Shown here: piece by piece, positions 36,833 to 47,003 of the stretch | Layout: the number at the start of each line of letters is the position of its first letter | Numbering within the stretch: position 1 is the first letter of the stretch | From: Kappaphycus alvarezii | Lineage: Eukaryota > Rhodophyta > Florideophyceae > Gigartinales > Solieriaceae | Length of the DNA: 64,000 nucleotides | Assembly: GCA_002205965.3 (NCBI GenBank) | Contig: NADL03000768.1 | Span: 1-64,000 of the forward strand | Direction of reading: 5' to 3' | Translations under genes and position numbers: made by a program | Notes under the pieces: model-generated | Databases searched by the model: none | What the model was told of the DNA's origin: nothing | Seen by the model: the letters and a program-made list of their open reading frames with translations, nothing else

Positions 36833-38401
36833 GACTACATTTTATTCCAAACCCCTTTGTATATGAAACCTCTATTACCACGTATGCAGTGAGTATGCAA
36901 AGTCCTCTGTTCGGGTATCCCAAGCCAGCGACCGATAGTCGCTTGTCACGGCAAGCCTTTCCCTATACGAAGTTTGCATCGTTTACTCAAAGACACGTGG
37001 TGTTTAATTTCCAACTCTTTATCTCTTTAGTTTTCCTCCTCTTTACCTCTTACCACCTCTTTATTTGTGCCTTAGGGCGCTACCCCTGTATATCGGCCAG
37101 TGCTGGTCTTTCAACTTTGAGCGCAATCCGTGTGCCACGAGTAAGCACAGCGAATTTACCTGTAGACGGCCAGGAATTTTCAGCCACTACCCCAAAAGGT
37201 CCCCGCAGCAAAGGGCGTCTTACCACAATCACATTCTTTCCGTACTAACTCAGGCGCGTTTCCTTCTGGACTGTGTTGCTTGACTTCCGTCGTACTCGTG
37301 ATAAAGCATTCAGGGTCACCATCGAGCCTCGTCCTTCCGTGCACAGCACGTATCTATACCTCAACAGAAGTATAGCCAGCAGGTACCAAAGTACAAGTGC
37401 AGAACACTAGTACCCGGTATGCTACCAGAGTAAGTAATTAGAAGACAGTCGTTCCCTCTCCGACCACGGGCGATGGTGTTTCGCGTACGTATGGGTGGTT
37501 CAAGCGAGGAGCGTCTCTGTCCCGCCGGCGCGCGAAAGGGCCACTGCAACGGACCGACTCGGCTGGTACACCGTGATTCCCACCGGGAATCGGGTTCAGT
37601 CTTACGACTTTTGATATATCGCGTTATCAACCGCGTGGGTTTGTATGGTACGGTCCGTTCAACTCGCGTTACACAAAGGCACTGTTCTCAAAAGAGTACA
37701 GCCGGTGAGAGGATTACAAAACCGATTGCCAAGACCACGATTCGGCAAAAGAATCGGACAAACTTGGGCGGACCCCCGGCACTCTGTCTTTTTCTTTTCC
37801 GTTGCCGTGAAGGCTTTCCAAGAGTGCAAGGGGTATCAACAACCAGGCCTAGATTCCTCCTCAAACAAAAAAGGCCAATATTTCCAAACAAAAAACTCGA
37901 GCTGATCAATTACCAAATAACCACAACCACCTCAAAGGAGGTAGAAAACCGAGCCAAAAAACAACGACCAGATCAATGATACCAAAAAACCACTCAGGAT
38001 CTTCACACAGAGTGCTTGAAAACAAAAAGAAGTTGGTCTCAACAGCAATAGAGAACAAACAACGATTGCTCTGATTCAACACACAATGATAACCACAAAA
38101 ACACTCAGGCTCCAAACACAGAGTGCTTGACAACCACAGAGTTGGTTCGTACAAACAGAAGGCCCCAACAGCAACCCTTCCGATTCAGCAACGAATAGTA
38201 CCCACTAGAGCACTCAGGATCCACACACAGGGTGCTTGACAACCACCAAATGGGTCCCAACAAAGACAAGAACCCAACAACAACCACCACGAAGCAACAA
38301 ATGACAATACCAACAGCACCAACCACACAGAAAAATCAATTACCTCAACGTCAACGTCAACGGTTGAGGGACGGATCAAGCGAAAAGAGCATTAGCGTGG
38401 G
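36833..38401 (-). mobile_element. Leader of copia-A2, complete
   Basis: The full 1.57-kb leader from gag back to the primer site, with hairpin units at about 37,990-38,245. It is the best-kept A leader in the window and matches A1 (5,914-7,445). Confidence 0.75.
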
Positions 38402-38415
38402 CTGGGCCCATAACC
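38402..38415 (-). other. Primer binding site of copia-A2
   Basis: GGTTATGGGCCCAG on the minus strand, directly next to the LTR end CATCA. Confidence 0.85.
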
Positions 38416-39043
38416 TGATGAAAGGAACAGGGGATGATGAGGGATGAGGAGAGAGAATTAAAAGGGAAATAGGGAAAGAGTCTAGATGGATAAAGGAAAC
38501 AGAAAGGAGATAGAACGGCAAGGGTGAGGTTGGTGTTGAAATCAAAGGCATGTCCGTGCCTCTACTCTACTTGGATGAGCTATTAGGCTACAACTATATA
38601 CTGTTTGCCGGTACTCACTTCGTCTTTTTGAAATCAGAATTAAAGTAGCAAAATCTACATTTGCAGTACTACCTTTGTCTATCCTATAGCATACCCAAGC
38701 CGAGATGTCTCAGAATCCCTGATTTTGCATGTGCTGGAAAATTCATAATTACCGATATTCAAAACGTACGTATCATTACGTGTACGCTAGCCATGCGTGT
38801 TCTGTTACGTAAACATACACTAAAACAGCTAACCCGTGAATTATGCCTTACGTGCCCCGCCAACGCAACTGTAATCTCTCGGCCTGTAACAGAACCAAAA
38901 GGCGAGAACTTAAAATATCATAAGAGTAGAAAACAATTTTTGGCGGGCTTGCCTCACGTTGTTACGTAACATTACGTAGATCTCATGCAGGCCGTTCAAA
39001 GTGAGTTAAGATTTACGTGCCATACGTGCAATACTGTAAAAGC
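38416..39043 (-). repeat. 5' LTR of copia-A2, partial
   Basis: The 3' half (628 bases) of an A repeat, including the TATATAG region. It is cut at 39,043 by the foldback of B repeat ends. Confidence 0.8.
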
Positions 39044-39570
39044 TGTTGCTGATTTGGTAAGACTATCACATGACCCCCACATCGGCGCCAAGCCTCATAA
39101 GAGGCATGAGGTATGTTCCACGTGTACATATGTACACGTGTTGATTGAAGGCTGGCCCTAAGGCATTTCTGAAGAAATCCAAAGTTCCCGGGGACGAAAG
39201 TCCGATTTTGAGAGGTCAGCGATTTAGGATAATCAACCCTTACACCGCTACAGTAATTACACGTGTAAACTACTAGCCAACAAAATTGAAGTATTTGACC
39301 TATCAGCCAATGAGGTTGCAGGAAGCAATCTATAGCCTAGGGAACAATGGGCCAAGTTCCATTTGTCAAAATTTATGTAAAATTTACATAAATCGCTGAC
39401 CCCTCAAAATCGGACTTTCATCCCCGGGAACTTGGGATTTCTTCCGAAATGCCTTAGGGTCAGTCTTCAACCCATGCGTGTACATGTACACACGTGGAAG
39501 ACCCCTCACGCCTCTTATGAGGCTTGGCACCGATGTGGGGTCATGTGGTCGCCTTGCTAACTCAACAACA
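39044..39570. repeat. Foldback built from copia-B LTR ends
   Basis: 527 bases beginning TGTTGCTGATTTGG and ending with its near complement (TCAACAACA). The left arm is about 185 bases of the B repeat start in plus orientation. The right 345 bases are the B repeat start in minus orientation. The arms pair over roughly 185 bases with mismatches. Left flank is an A repeat, right flank is gypsy-1; no target repeat is visible. Confidence 0.65.
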
Positions 39571-42500
39571 AAATCTTTGATAAATCTTCGGTAATATGAG
39601 GCAAGTCCTAAGAAGCTTCGAACTTCCGTCTCTGAAGCGGGACTTGGTGCCAACTTGATTTTTTTCGGTTTCTTTGGATCAACCGTAATTCCCTCTTGAT
39701 CGACGATATGACCGAGTAATTGGATAGAAGTTTTCGCAAAGAAGAATTTGCTCAACATTTTCAGGCTGTATGCCGATATCCTAACCACCACTGTTTTGAC
39801 ATGCAATATGTGCTGATCCAATATTTTTTGAGAATATCACCACATCATCGATATAAACTCTTGCAAATGGAAGTCCCTTCAAAACCTCGTTCATCATTCT
39901 TTGGAATGTAGCTGGTGCATTCCTGAGACCAAAAGGCATCACTTCGAACCTGACAGTACCGACTTTGCTGGTAAAAGTTGTTTTTTCCTTACATTTTTCA
40001 TCCAACGGAATCTGGCAAAAGCCAGTGTAAAGGTCAATTGAAGTGAAATATCTCCCGTCCTTCAGGTCCTCGAGGATTTCCTCCATGTTTGGAAATCGAA
40101 AATCGATCGGGTATCATTCTTTGGTTCGATTGTCGCTATTCGACCCAAAAGCGAAGATTTCCACCCTTCTTTGGTGCTATCACAGCTGGAAATGACCATA
40201 GGGATGAAACTCGCCAAATAATATCATTTTCCAGCATACTTGTCACGTTCTCTGACATAAATTGTCATGTTTTGGCGGTTAACGTCTAGGCCTGGGGTAA
40301 ACTGGTTGAGTGTCTGTAAGTTCGAATGAGTGAGTGACCGGTACACTTGTTTGTCTTAGATCTGAAAGGCTCCATGCAAACATTTCGGAAGATGTTAATA
40401 TGTCAGATATTTTCTTTGATGCGGGAGAGGGAAGGTGCTGCACTTTTTCTTGAATTTCTGCGATCCTACGCTCTTCTTCTTCGTGATCCTTACCTTCGTT
40501 ATTTTGAAGCACCTCTTCCGGCGTGCCCATATCTTCAGATATGGAATTCTACGTATTCCTATTCTCTTTCCAAAGGTAATTCTCTTTCATCCTCTGCATG
40601 TCGACCTTTGACTCGATATTATCGCAAAAAGGAACACATTAGGGTCTCAAATTGCCCTAAAATTCAGGTCGTCATCTGTTTCAAACCCAGAATTATAATC
40701 ATCCCATGCCATGTTCATTATCCCTCGAGGATACCCTTTTCCACTCCTGAAAATGTTATTTGGTTCGAAATCTTCTCTTTCAAAGCTAACAGTGAGATCT
40801 TCACTGTCCTTTTCTCTTTAATTTTCCGGGTGTACGCTTTTGTCGAAGTCCAGGGGCATTTTCACGGCTCTGCCGTCTATATGAACTGAAACGCCTTGGT
40901 TGCACGAGTTAATTCATGTCCCTAGTCTTTCTATGGTAGGGCAACCAATAATTGCATCGAAAGGTAGATCAGACATGAGAGAGTCTACATTAACTTTAGA
41001 GTTCCCAAGAAACATGCAAACCTTGTCAACAGTGTTGATGCATTTTGATACGGTTCCATCCGTAACAGTTACTCTTCGAGTAGTTGGAATAATTTCGAGA
41101 CCTAGATCTGTCACCAAAGTTTCTGAAATGAGGTTTGATACAGCGCCCGGATCGAAAAGAGCTTGGGTTTTCATTCCCAATACTTTGACTGGTACCAACT
41201 TAAGACGTCTTGGTGCTGCCGACGTCGATTGAAGAAACAATTTTCTTACCTTTAGCGTAACTATTAGACCTGATAATTTTTTTTGAGTTCTTTTCTCGCA
41301 TCCTCTGCGTCGCCCCTCAAAAGATGAAAGGACATTATTCCAGTTGCGGCCGATGCAAGCTCAGCTACCAAATTGTACTTATTCACATACTCTAGCACGT
41401 CCTTCTAGATACTCTTGAATTTCTTATTCTTTTTCGTTTTCTTGGCCAAAGTGATTTCCACTACTGGAACAACTTGATCAGATCTCTTCGTCCGAGGATG
41501 TACAGGTGCTAGGACATGCTCCAGAATTCCATAATCTAGCCTAGGTTTTTTTGATAAAATATTCCCTTCCGCATCCCTTTTTGTCACATTGACTTGACCG
41601 ATTTCTTCAGCGATGGATACGTTACCGGCATCCGTCAACCTTTTATCCTTCCTGTATTGTAAAATTTGCACCTCTTGTCCTGATTCGCTTCTCGCGTCCG
41701 ACAAATTTGCTCTTCTGCTGTCTTTAGACCAGCAGTTACTTTCATGATGCCAATATCGACCGCACTTTCCACACAGCGAATGTTTCTATGTGGATTATCA
41801 GGACACCTGTTTGTAAATTGTCTAGGCTTGTGGCAGTAGGAACAGACTTATGCGGCCTTAGGGGCCCCAGACTGGTTCTTCTTAATGGTAAGAGTAAGGC
41901 TCTCCAACTGCGAGGTTATCATGTCAAGTCGACTATCAAATCGGGTTTCCAGTCGTTCTTCCAAGCTTTTGACATCGCTTCTGACAGATTCTAGTACCGC
42001 TGCACTAGTAGTCATCCTTTAATAATTCTTTCCAGGATGTACGATAGATATCGATGTATCCGTTTCCCTCGGTACCTCACCGAGTGACTGAAATGTCTCC
42101 GAAATTTTGACAAATTCTACTATGATACCCTTCAGTTCATTAAAAGTGTGAGGCCCCTTGATGAGGAGGGAATCGGAGAGCCGCTTATCCCCCATCGCCG
42201 CCTTACGCAGCATTCATTACTTGCCTTTGGCGTTGAACCCAGCCATTCTATAGAGATCACACAGGTATACCAATGAGCTTAACAAATCTTCAAAGTTGAG
42301 CCGGGCCTCTATGGCAGTACGAATCATCTCATCTGGTTCTACCTCCTTATCATATTCTTTTACAAGCCACTCAAATACCTTACCGAAGTTACGCCCATTC
42401 CCGTTAAGAAACCACCCGTCGATAAACCTGGCCGTATATTTGTGCTTTGCGTCACCATAAAGATAGGCAAAGATACTTGCGGACTTCTCTTCATCGCTCT

Positions 42501-42597
42501 TCTCCCGCATTAAAACATTAACATATGTATAGAGAAACTCCTAAACGTCTTCAGTCTTGCCCCCTGTGAATGTTATACGAGCAGCGTTGAGATCCAT
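39571..42597 (-). mobile_element. Gypsy-1 fossil: gag, protease, RT
   Basis: Minus-strand Ty3/gypsy remains. Gag opens at 42,597 (MDLNAARITFTGG) and continues to about 42,000. A protease region lies at 41,240-40,914. A linker (VTHSFELTDTQPVYPR, near 40,300) leads to reverse transcriptase with YFTSIDLYTGFCQIP, VMPFGLRNAPATFQRMMNEVL, YIDDVVIFSK (40,086-39,800) and then LLGHIVDQEG and LGLASYYRRFIKDF. It is broken in many places and ends at the foldback. RNase H and integrase are not present in the window. It is the same broad lineage as gypsy-2 but clearly older. Confidence 0.85.
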
Positions 42598-43520
42598 GGT
42601 TACAGAAAAAAATCCCCCCGAATTGTTCCCTAATACTCCACAGCTCGAATACCTCTGGTGGAACCCCCTCAACAAGAGTACCAAATGATTAGGGGTAAAT
42701 AGTCGGGAGAAGAGATACTCAGAACCAACTGTAATTGTAAGTACCCAGCTACTGAAAGCTGTGCTGAGTGTTACCGTAAGACTATAGCGGAGCTTAGAGA
42801 CACGAACAGTCGTCAATTATGGTTACCCTAGAATCTGACCTACAGATCTTCGAGCTGATCAGCATTAGATCAGCTCACATAGTTTAGGGTTAGTCTTTCA
42901 CCGTCGTCTCCTGAACTTCGGGAAACTTCCAGGAACAGCTCTACAGCTTCGAGCAACCAGGCTCAAAGTCTATATAAGACCGACCATTACTTCGTCCTCG
43001 GCCTCAGTAAGGATCATCGACATCTTCTCTCCTCTCAACTCTCTCTTTGGTCATTCACTCTTTCTCTGCTCTCACTCCTCTTCTCTCAGTCTCTCTCCCT
43101 TCTCCCTTGGTCTCCCTCGCTCGACCTTCTACTCCTTCTCCGACACCAACTACCCCAAGAAGGAGGTGTTGCAGGCGACAAAAGTGCTACCGTGGTAAAG
43201 TTGAACGAACAAAAAGGAGTGGATAAGGAAGACAGTCGATAGGGCTACAAGCAAATATGGAAGGGGCAGGGTCTACCACTGATGCTCTGTGACCAGCGTA
43301 GGAAAACTTTTTCTGGGTCTGAAGTTGACTCTCAACTTCCTGCTACTCGGGACTTGACTCGAAATTGTCTGCCAACTTGCTTGACCTCCACAAGAGGAAG
43401 CAGTTTACTCAGCTTATATAGACTTTTTGGGGATCCCTAAAGTCTCAAAGAAACATACTAAAAACCATAAAATGCTTCAATTGGAGTCGTGTGAACGAGA
43501 AAGACTAACAGCAGAAACTA
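42598..43520. other. Unassigned stretch with opposed TATA boxes
   Basis: No gene recognised. On the plus strand TCTATATAAG at about 42,971 is followed by a very pyrimidine-rich 150 bases (CTCTCT runs, 43,020-43,140), as in many gypsy LTRs or housekeeping leaders. On the minus strand GTCTATATAAGC lies near 43,417-43,428. A run TGGTACTCTTG near 42,675 (minus) could be a primer site for gypsy-1. I could not delimit an LTR pair. Confidence 0.35.
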
Positions 43521-43913
43521 TCAGGATAAATATCTAGATTCCTTCCTTAATATCTTAGTCCTCTGTATCAGAGCCAAACAGTTCCCCAAAATATCCATTC
43601 CACCCAGGCAGTCCACACAAATATCCGCGAACGGCTTAGAATTCTCCATTGCCTCCTGTGAAATATCTGGGCCACTGAGGACGTCCCCATCCGGTTCCGG
43701 AGTCGGAACCACTTGGTCCATATTTTCTGGCCCCTTCCCCACTAATCCAGCACTTTCCATGTCTCCCTCCCCCTCATCCTCCTCATCCTCCTCTTCTCTT
43801 CTCTCTGCATCCTCGTCAGAAGAGTCAGAGATCACAATTACTCCTTCAGTCTCCCCTCCTTTCTCCATGGGAGCCCCCCCACCGTTATAGACTAGTTGTT
43901 CCCACGGATCCAC
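43521..43913 (-). CDS. Acidic hypothetical protein with a SUMO-interaction-like motif
   Basis: A 130-residue open frame (MDPWEQLVYNGGG...), open further upstream to about 44,010 with a run of Glu/Asp. It shows GVIVISDSSDED, a hydrophobic core followed by Ser/Asp/Glu as in SUMO-interacting motifs, then a long acidic run, then a Cys-containing C-terminal part (ICVDCLGGMDILGNCLALIQ). I do not recognise the family. It could be a retroelement accessory or gag piece, a host exon, or chance in low-complexity DNA. A repeat of its acidic coding sequence (GAGGAGGAT-type) overlaps the start, so the true start is open. Confidence 0.3.
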   Translation of the reverse strand: MDPWEQLVYNGGGAPMEKGGETEGVIVISDSSDEDAERREEEDEEDEGEGDMESAGLVGKGPENMDQVVPTPEPDGDVLSGPDISQEAMENSKPFADICVDCLGGMDILGNCLALIQRTKILRKESRYLS

Positions 43914-44343
43914 CCAGTCCTCTTCATCCTCCTCATCCTCCTCTTCCTCTATCTCCTCTTCTCCCTCCTCCTTTCTCCATGGGAGCCGATGGGTAGTTGA
44001 TGGCGGGGGGTTGCCTCAACGACGTCAACTTCGAAGTCTAAATACTGCGACGTCTTCGAAAAGTATGTCGACCTTGGACGTGTACAGTAATGACATCTAT
44101 TAATGGCACTGTGTCTTGAAATAAAAAATCAACTCATTAATTTGCCACACTCATCCAAATTAAAAATATCTTGCAAATTCAGGAACTGTAATAAATATCT
44201 TGCAAATCCCGATACTGTATCCAAATTTGGTCCTCTAGATTTTTTTTGTGCAAATTTTGCGCACATCACCTTGCTCGCCCGTTTCCCGAATGGGGAGTAG
44301 GGTCGAGTTGTGCCTTCGCCACCCGTATCTCCATCATGCGTTA
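43914..44343. other. Low-complexity and unassigned stretch
   Basis: 43,920-43,990 is a pyrimidine-rich (CTCCTC)n run that encodes acidic residues on the minus strand. 44,100-44,260 is AT-rich with a repeated ATATCTTGCAAAT(T/C)C motif (about 44,167 and 44,196). No gene seen. Confidence 0.4.
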
Positions 44344-45464
44344 TCACAGGGCGCGGGTGCGGTTCGTGCGTCTGTCGGCATTCCCCACGGCATTCCCCTT
44401 TAGTATGGAGAGGGCTTCGGGGACGTCCGGCTTTGGTTGCGCAAGCCGCTGAGCAACACCTGTTTCCTTGGGTTCTGCAGCCCTGAGGTTGTCAGGTGAG
44501 GGCGCTATAGTTTCGGGGGCCGGGGCACTTTTGCTTGGCGCCGGTGGGGCTTCTTCTTCGACTGTGGTGGTCTGCGGGGGTTTTTCCACACCACTGTCTG
44601 TGGTCTCTTTATTGTTGTCATGGTGGGCCGTTGATGGAGTGTCTGGCTCCGGTGCTGCGCGTGGGGTGTCTTGCTATTCCGAGTCAACCTGTTGGATGTC
44701 GTTGTTTTCTGAGTCAGTCTTTAGGGGAGCTAGGTTTTCGCACCCCGCGTAGAATTTCGCGATGAAGTACTCTACAACAGCATCCCCTCTCGGAAGGGTT
44801 GCAACTGCTGCGTCAATGAGGCGAGTGATTGCTCCCGCTAGGGCTTTCGGGTTTTCCATAGTTATTTCGGAGGCCACGGTCTTGAGCTTTGCAACTTCGC
44901 GCGCAGCAGCAATGCAAGTGCCAACTTTCCACTCTGTTGTGGGGAGCTCAGTAATGAGCTCAGAAAGCGGGTTTGTGGAGAGGCGGGCGCCATTGTAGAT
45001 GTTTGGGATCTCCTGGAGTATTTTTAGGAGATCTTGGGAAGCCGCTGCGTAGTGCACAGCAATTGTCCAATCTCCTGATGTGAGGAGTGCATGTTTGGGC
45101 AAGGATATTCCAGCATCCTCGGCTGCGATTAGCAGGCTTGCTTGTGCTTCCTCGCAAGCCGGCAGAGCTCCGCAGCCTGGAAGACCTGCGCAGAAAGCCA
45201 GCGTGGACATCATGGGGCCAGCGTCTGGGGCAATCCTGTCATACCATTGAGAGCGACAGGTGCTCTCGGTTTGGGGGCCCGAGACCAACGCGTCGGAGTC
45301 TCTTCTTGCGTTGGGGCGGTCAGGTCAAGCGATCCTGCCTGCATTCGGCAGAAATCGCGCACGGTCGAGGGGACAGTAGCTACACGAAGGCTCTTGTGGG
45401 CCTTCACGATCTGTGCCCACGAAGGCGGGCGCGCCTTGGCTTTACCCTTGGCGGCTGTCTCCAT
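44344..45464 (-). pseudogene. LINE ORF1 protein, broken copy (minus)
   Basis: Homologous throughout to the plus-strand ORF1 at 45,746. It starts METAAKGKAKARPPSWAQIV at 45,464 (compare MAKAKGDKARLPSWADIA), keeps ATVPSTVRDFCR and GPMMSTLAFCAGLPG, and later GDWTIAVHYAAAS, ELITELPTTEWKVGTCIAAAREV and GAITRLIDAAVATLPRGD. Reading changes frame near 45,230, and an in-frame TAG stop lies near 44,673. A Pro/Ala/Glu-rich tail continues in frame to 44,344. The plus copy has a stop at the corresponding place, so the stop may be ancestral or functional. No ORF2 follows on this strand. The function of this ORF1 type is unknown to me; it is Ala-rich and mostly alpha-helical in appearance. Confidence 0.7.
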
Positions 45465-45745
45465 GCTGTTAGATCAAATAATTGTGGGGAGCGTTCGAGG
45501 AAGAAGAAGTGGTGGTGGTAATTCTTTATGGGTTGTACAATGTTGCACAGAAGCGTGCGGAGGGTATTCATAAATTAACGAAGAAGAGAGAAAAGAGAAA
45601 AGAAAGGAGGAGGATGATCTTGGACACTAGCATATCTCTTATACAGTACATATTCAACGCTTTTCTCCTGTTCTCTCTTCTTCCTCTTCTTCAACCTCCC
45701 ACACTCTCTCCGAAGTTCTCCCACCCGCTAACATCCCTGCTCAGA
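45465..45745. other. Head-to-head interval between two LINE ORF1 genes
   Basis: 281 bases separate two divergent ORF1 starts. It contains a 67-base sequence (45,513-45,579) repeated at 50,595-50,661, then a pyrimidine-rich leader (CTCTTCTTCCTC, 45,665-45,700) before the plus ORF1. It may act as the LINE 5' UTR and promoter, or as a joint of two LINE insertions in opposite orientation. Confidence 0.5.
45513..45579 (+). repeat. 67-base direct repeat, left copy
   Basis: From TGGTGGTAATTCTTTATGGG to TAAATTAAC. About 65 of 67 bases match 50,595-50,661. The pair brackets the LINE ORF1-ORF2 unit and the 3' fragment of a second LINE. It is either a long target duplication or a terminal piece shared by tandem LINE copies. 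Confidence 0.7.
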
Positions 45746-46729
45746 ATGGCGAAAGCCAAAGGTGACAAGGCACGTTTGCCCTCTTGGGCGGACATAGCCA
45801 AATCTCACATGCAACCAAGAGTTGCAGCCATCCCGTCCACTGTACGTGACTTCTGCCGCCTACAGAATGGATCACTTGAACAAATACCGGCACCACCCGC
45901 ACCAAAGGCCCCAGAATGCCACGGCCGATACCCAGTCAGTATCGCGCCCACCCCTGTCAACGGAACGACAGGGCTCGAATATGAAATGGCCCCGATGATG
46001 TCCACTCTCGCGTTCTCCGCAGGGCCGCCGGCCAAGGGAGCCCTGTCGTCTTATGCGGACGCACAGGCATGCCTTCTGATAGCGGCAGAGGGTGCCGGAG
46101 AGAGCCTACCAAAGCACGCCCCCCTAAAGGTGGGAGATTGGACAATCGTTGTGCACCACGCTGCCGATTCTCGAAGTGTCCCAAAGATCCTAGGAATGCT
46201 CCGCAGCGACCTCCCTGGTGCTCGTCTCTGCACGAACGCACTATCGGAACTCGTCGCCGAGCTCCCCACAGTCGAGTGGCAAGTCGGTGCTTGCATTGCG
46301 GCCGCCCGTGAGGTTGGAAACCTCAAGACAATAGCCTCTGATATCACTATGACAGACCGAAAAGCATTAGCGGGAGCATTTACCAGCCTCATTGACAAGG
46401 CAGCAGCGACTTTGCCTCGAGGAAATGAATTCGTGGAGAACTTCATTACAAAGTTCTACACGGGGATCCCACACTTGGCACCGGCAGCTGGAGGAAAAGA
46501 CGGACCCTCAGCTGACGATGCGCATACCAATGGCTACAAACAGGATATACCAGACGCGCAGGACAACCCCAGTGCAGCTCCGGAGCCAAATACTCCAGCA
46601 GAGGCCCACCAACACACATCCACGGACACCCAGGACGAAGGAGGAGAGATACCGGAACCCGCTACAGTTTGGGAAAGACCCAAAAGCGCTGCACCATCGG
46701 AAACAGGCACAAAACCCACACCCGCATAA
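45746..46729 (+). CDS. LINE ORF1 protein (plus)
   Basis: A 327-residue ORF, starting at MAKAKGDKARLPSW. This start was chosen because the minus-strand copy begins at the equivalent place; the frame is open further upstream without homology. It is Ala-rich with conserved blocks PSTVRDFCRLQNGS, MAPMMSTLAFSAGPP, GDWTIVVHHAADS, ELVAELPTVEWQVGACIAAAREV and SLIDKAAATLPRGNEFVENFI. The Pro/Glu/Thr-rich C-terminus continues in frame past the TAA at 46,727-46,729 for about 64 further codons (to about 46,923), as in the minus copy. It lies 274 bases before ORF2. No zinc knuckle is visible in it. Probably a nucleic-acid-binding particle protein by analogy with other LINE ORF1s; that is inference. Confidence 0.6.
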   Translation: MAKAKGDKARLPSWADIAKSHMQPRVAAIPSTVRDFCRLQNGSLEQIPAPPAPKAPECHGRYPVSIAPTPVNGTTGLEYEMAPMMSTLAFSAGPPAKGALSSYADAQACLLIAAEGAGESLPKHAPLKVGDWTIVVHHAADSRSVPKILGMLRSDLPGARLCTNALSELVAELPTVEWQVGACIAAAREVGNLKTIASDITMTDRKALAGAFTSLIDKAAATLPRGNEFVENFITKFYTGIPHLAPAAGGKDGPSADDAHTNGYKQDIPDAQDNPSAAPEPNTPAEAHQHTSTDTQDEGGEIPEPATVWERPKSAAPSETGTKPTPA

Positions 46730-47003
46730 ACTGCGGACCCGTCGCCTACCAACCTGCCGGTTGCAAGGCCGAATGAAACAAGCGCCGCTAAGCAGCCTAA
46801 ACAGTCCGAGCCCGGCCTTGCAGCCCCACCCATGATGATTGCGAAGACCGAAGCGACGTACGAACCGCACCCGCACCCTGTCGCAGCGGATGAAAGATAT
46901 GCGGAAGGAGACGGCAAAACGTGACCCTGCCCCCCATTGGGACAACGGGCAAGCAGGACATCACGCTACTAATCCCTCCCTTCTTTCTCCCTAGCCCGTA
47001 GCA

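Larger units (their letters stand above)
28593..37427. repeat. Segmental duplication, copy 2
   Basis: Second copy of 18,317-27,127, offset 10,276 bases at the left and 10,300 at the right. Both its edges continue naturally into A-family sequence (A repeat on the left, A leader on the right). Copy 1 is interrupted at both edges. Confidence 0.9.
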
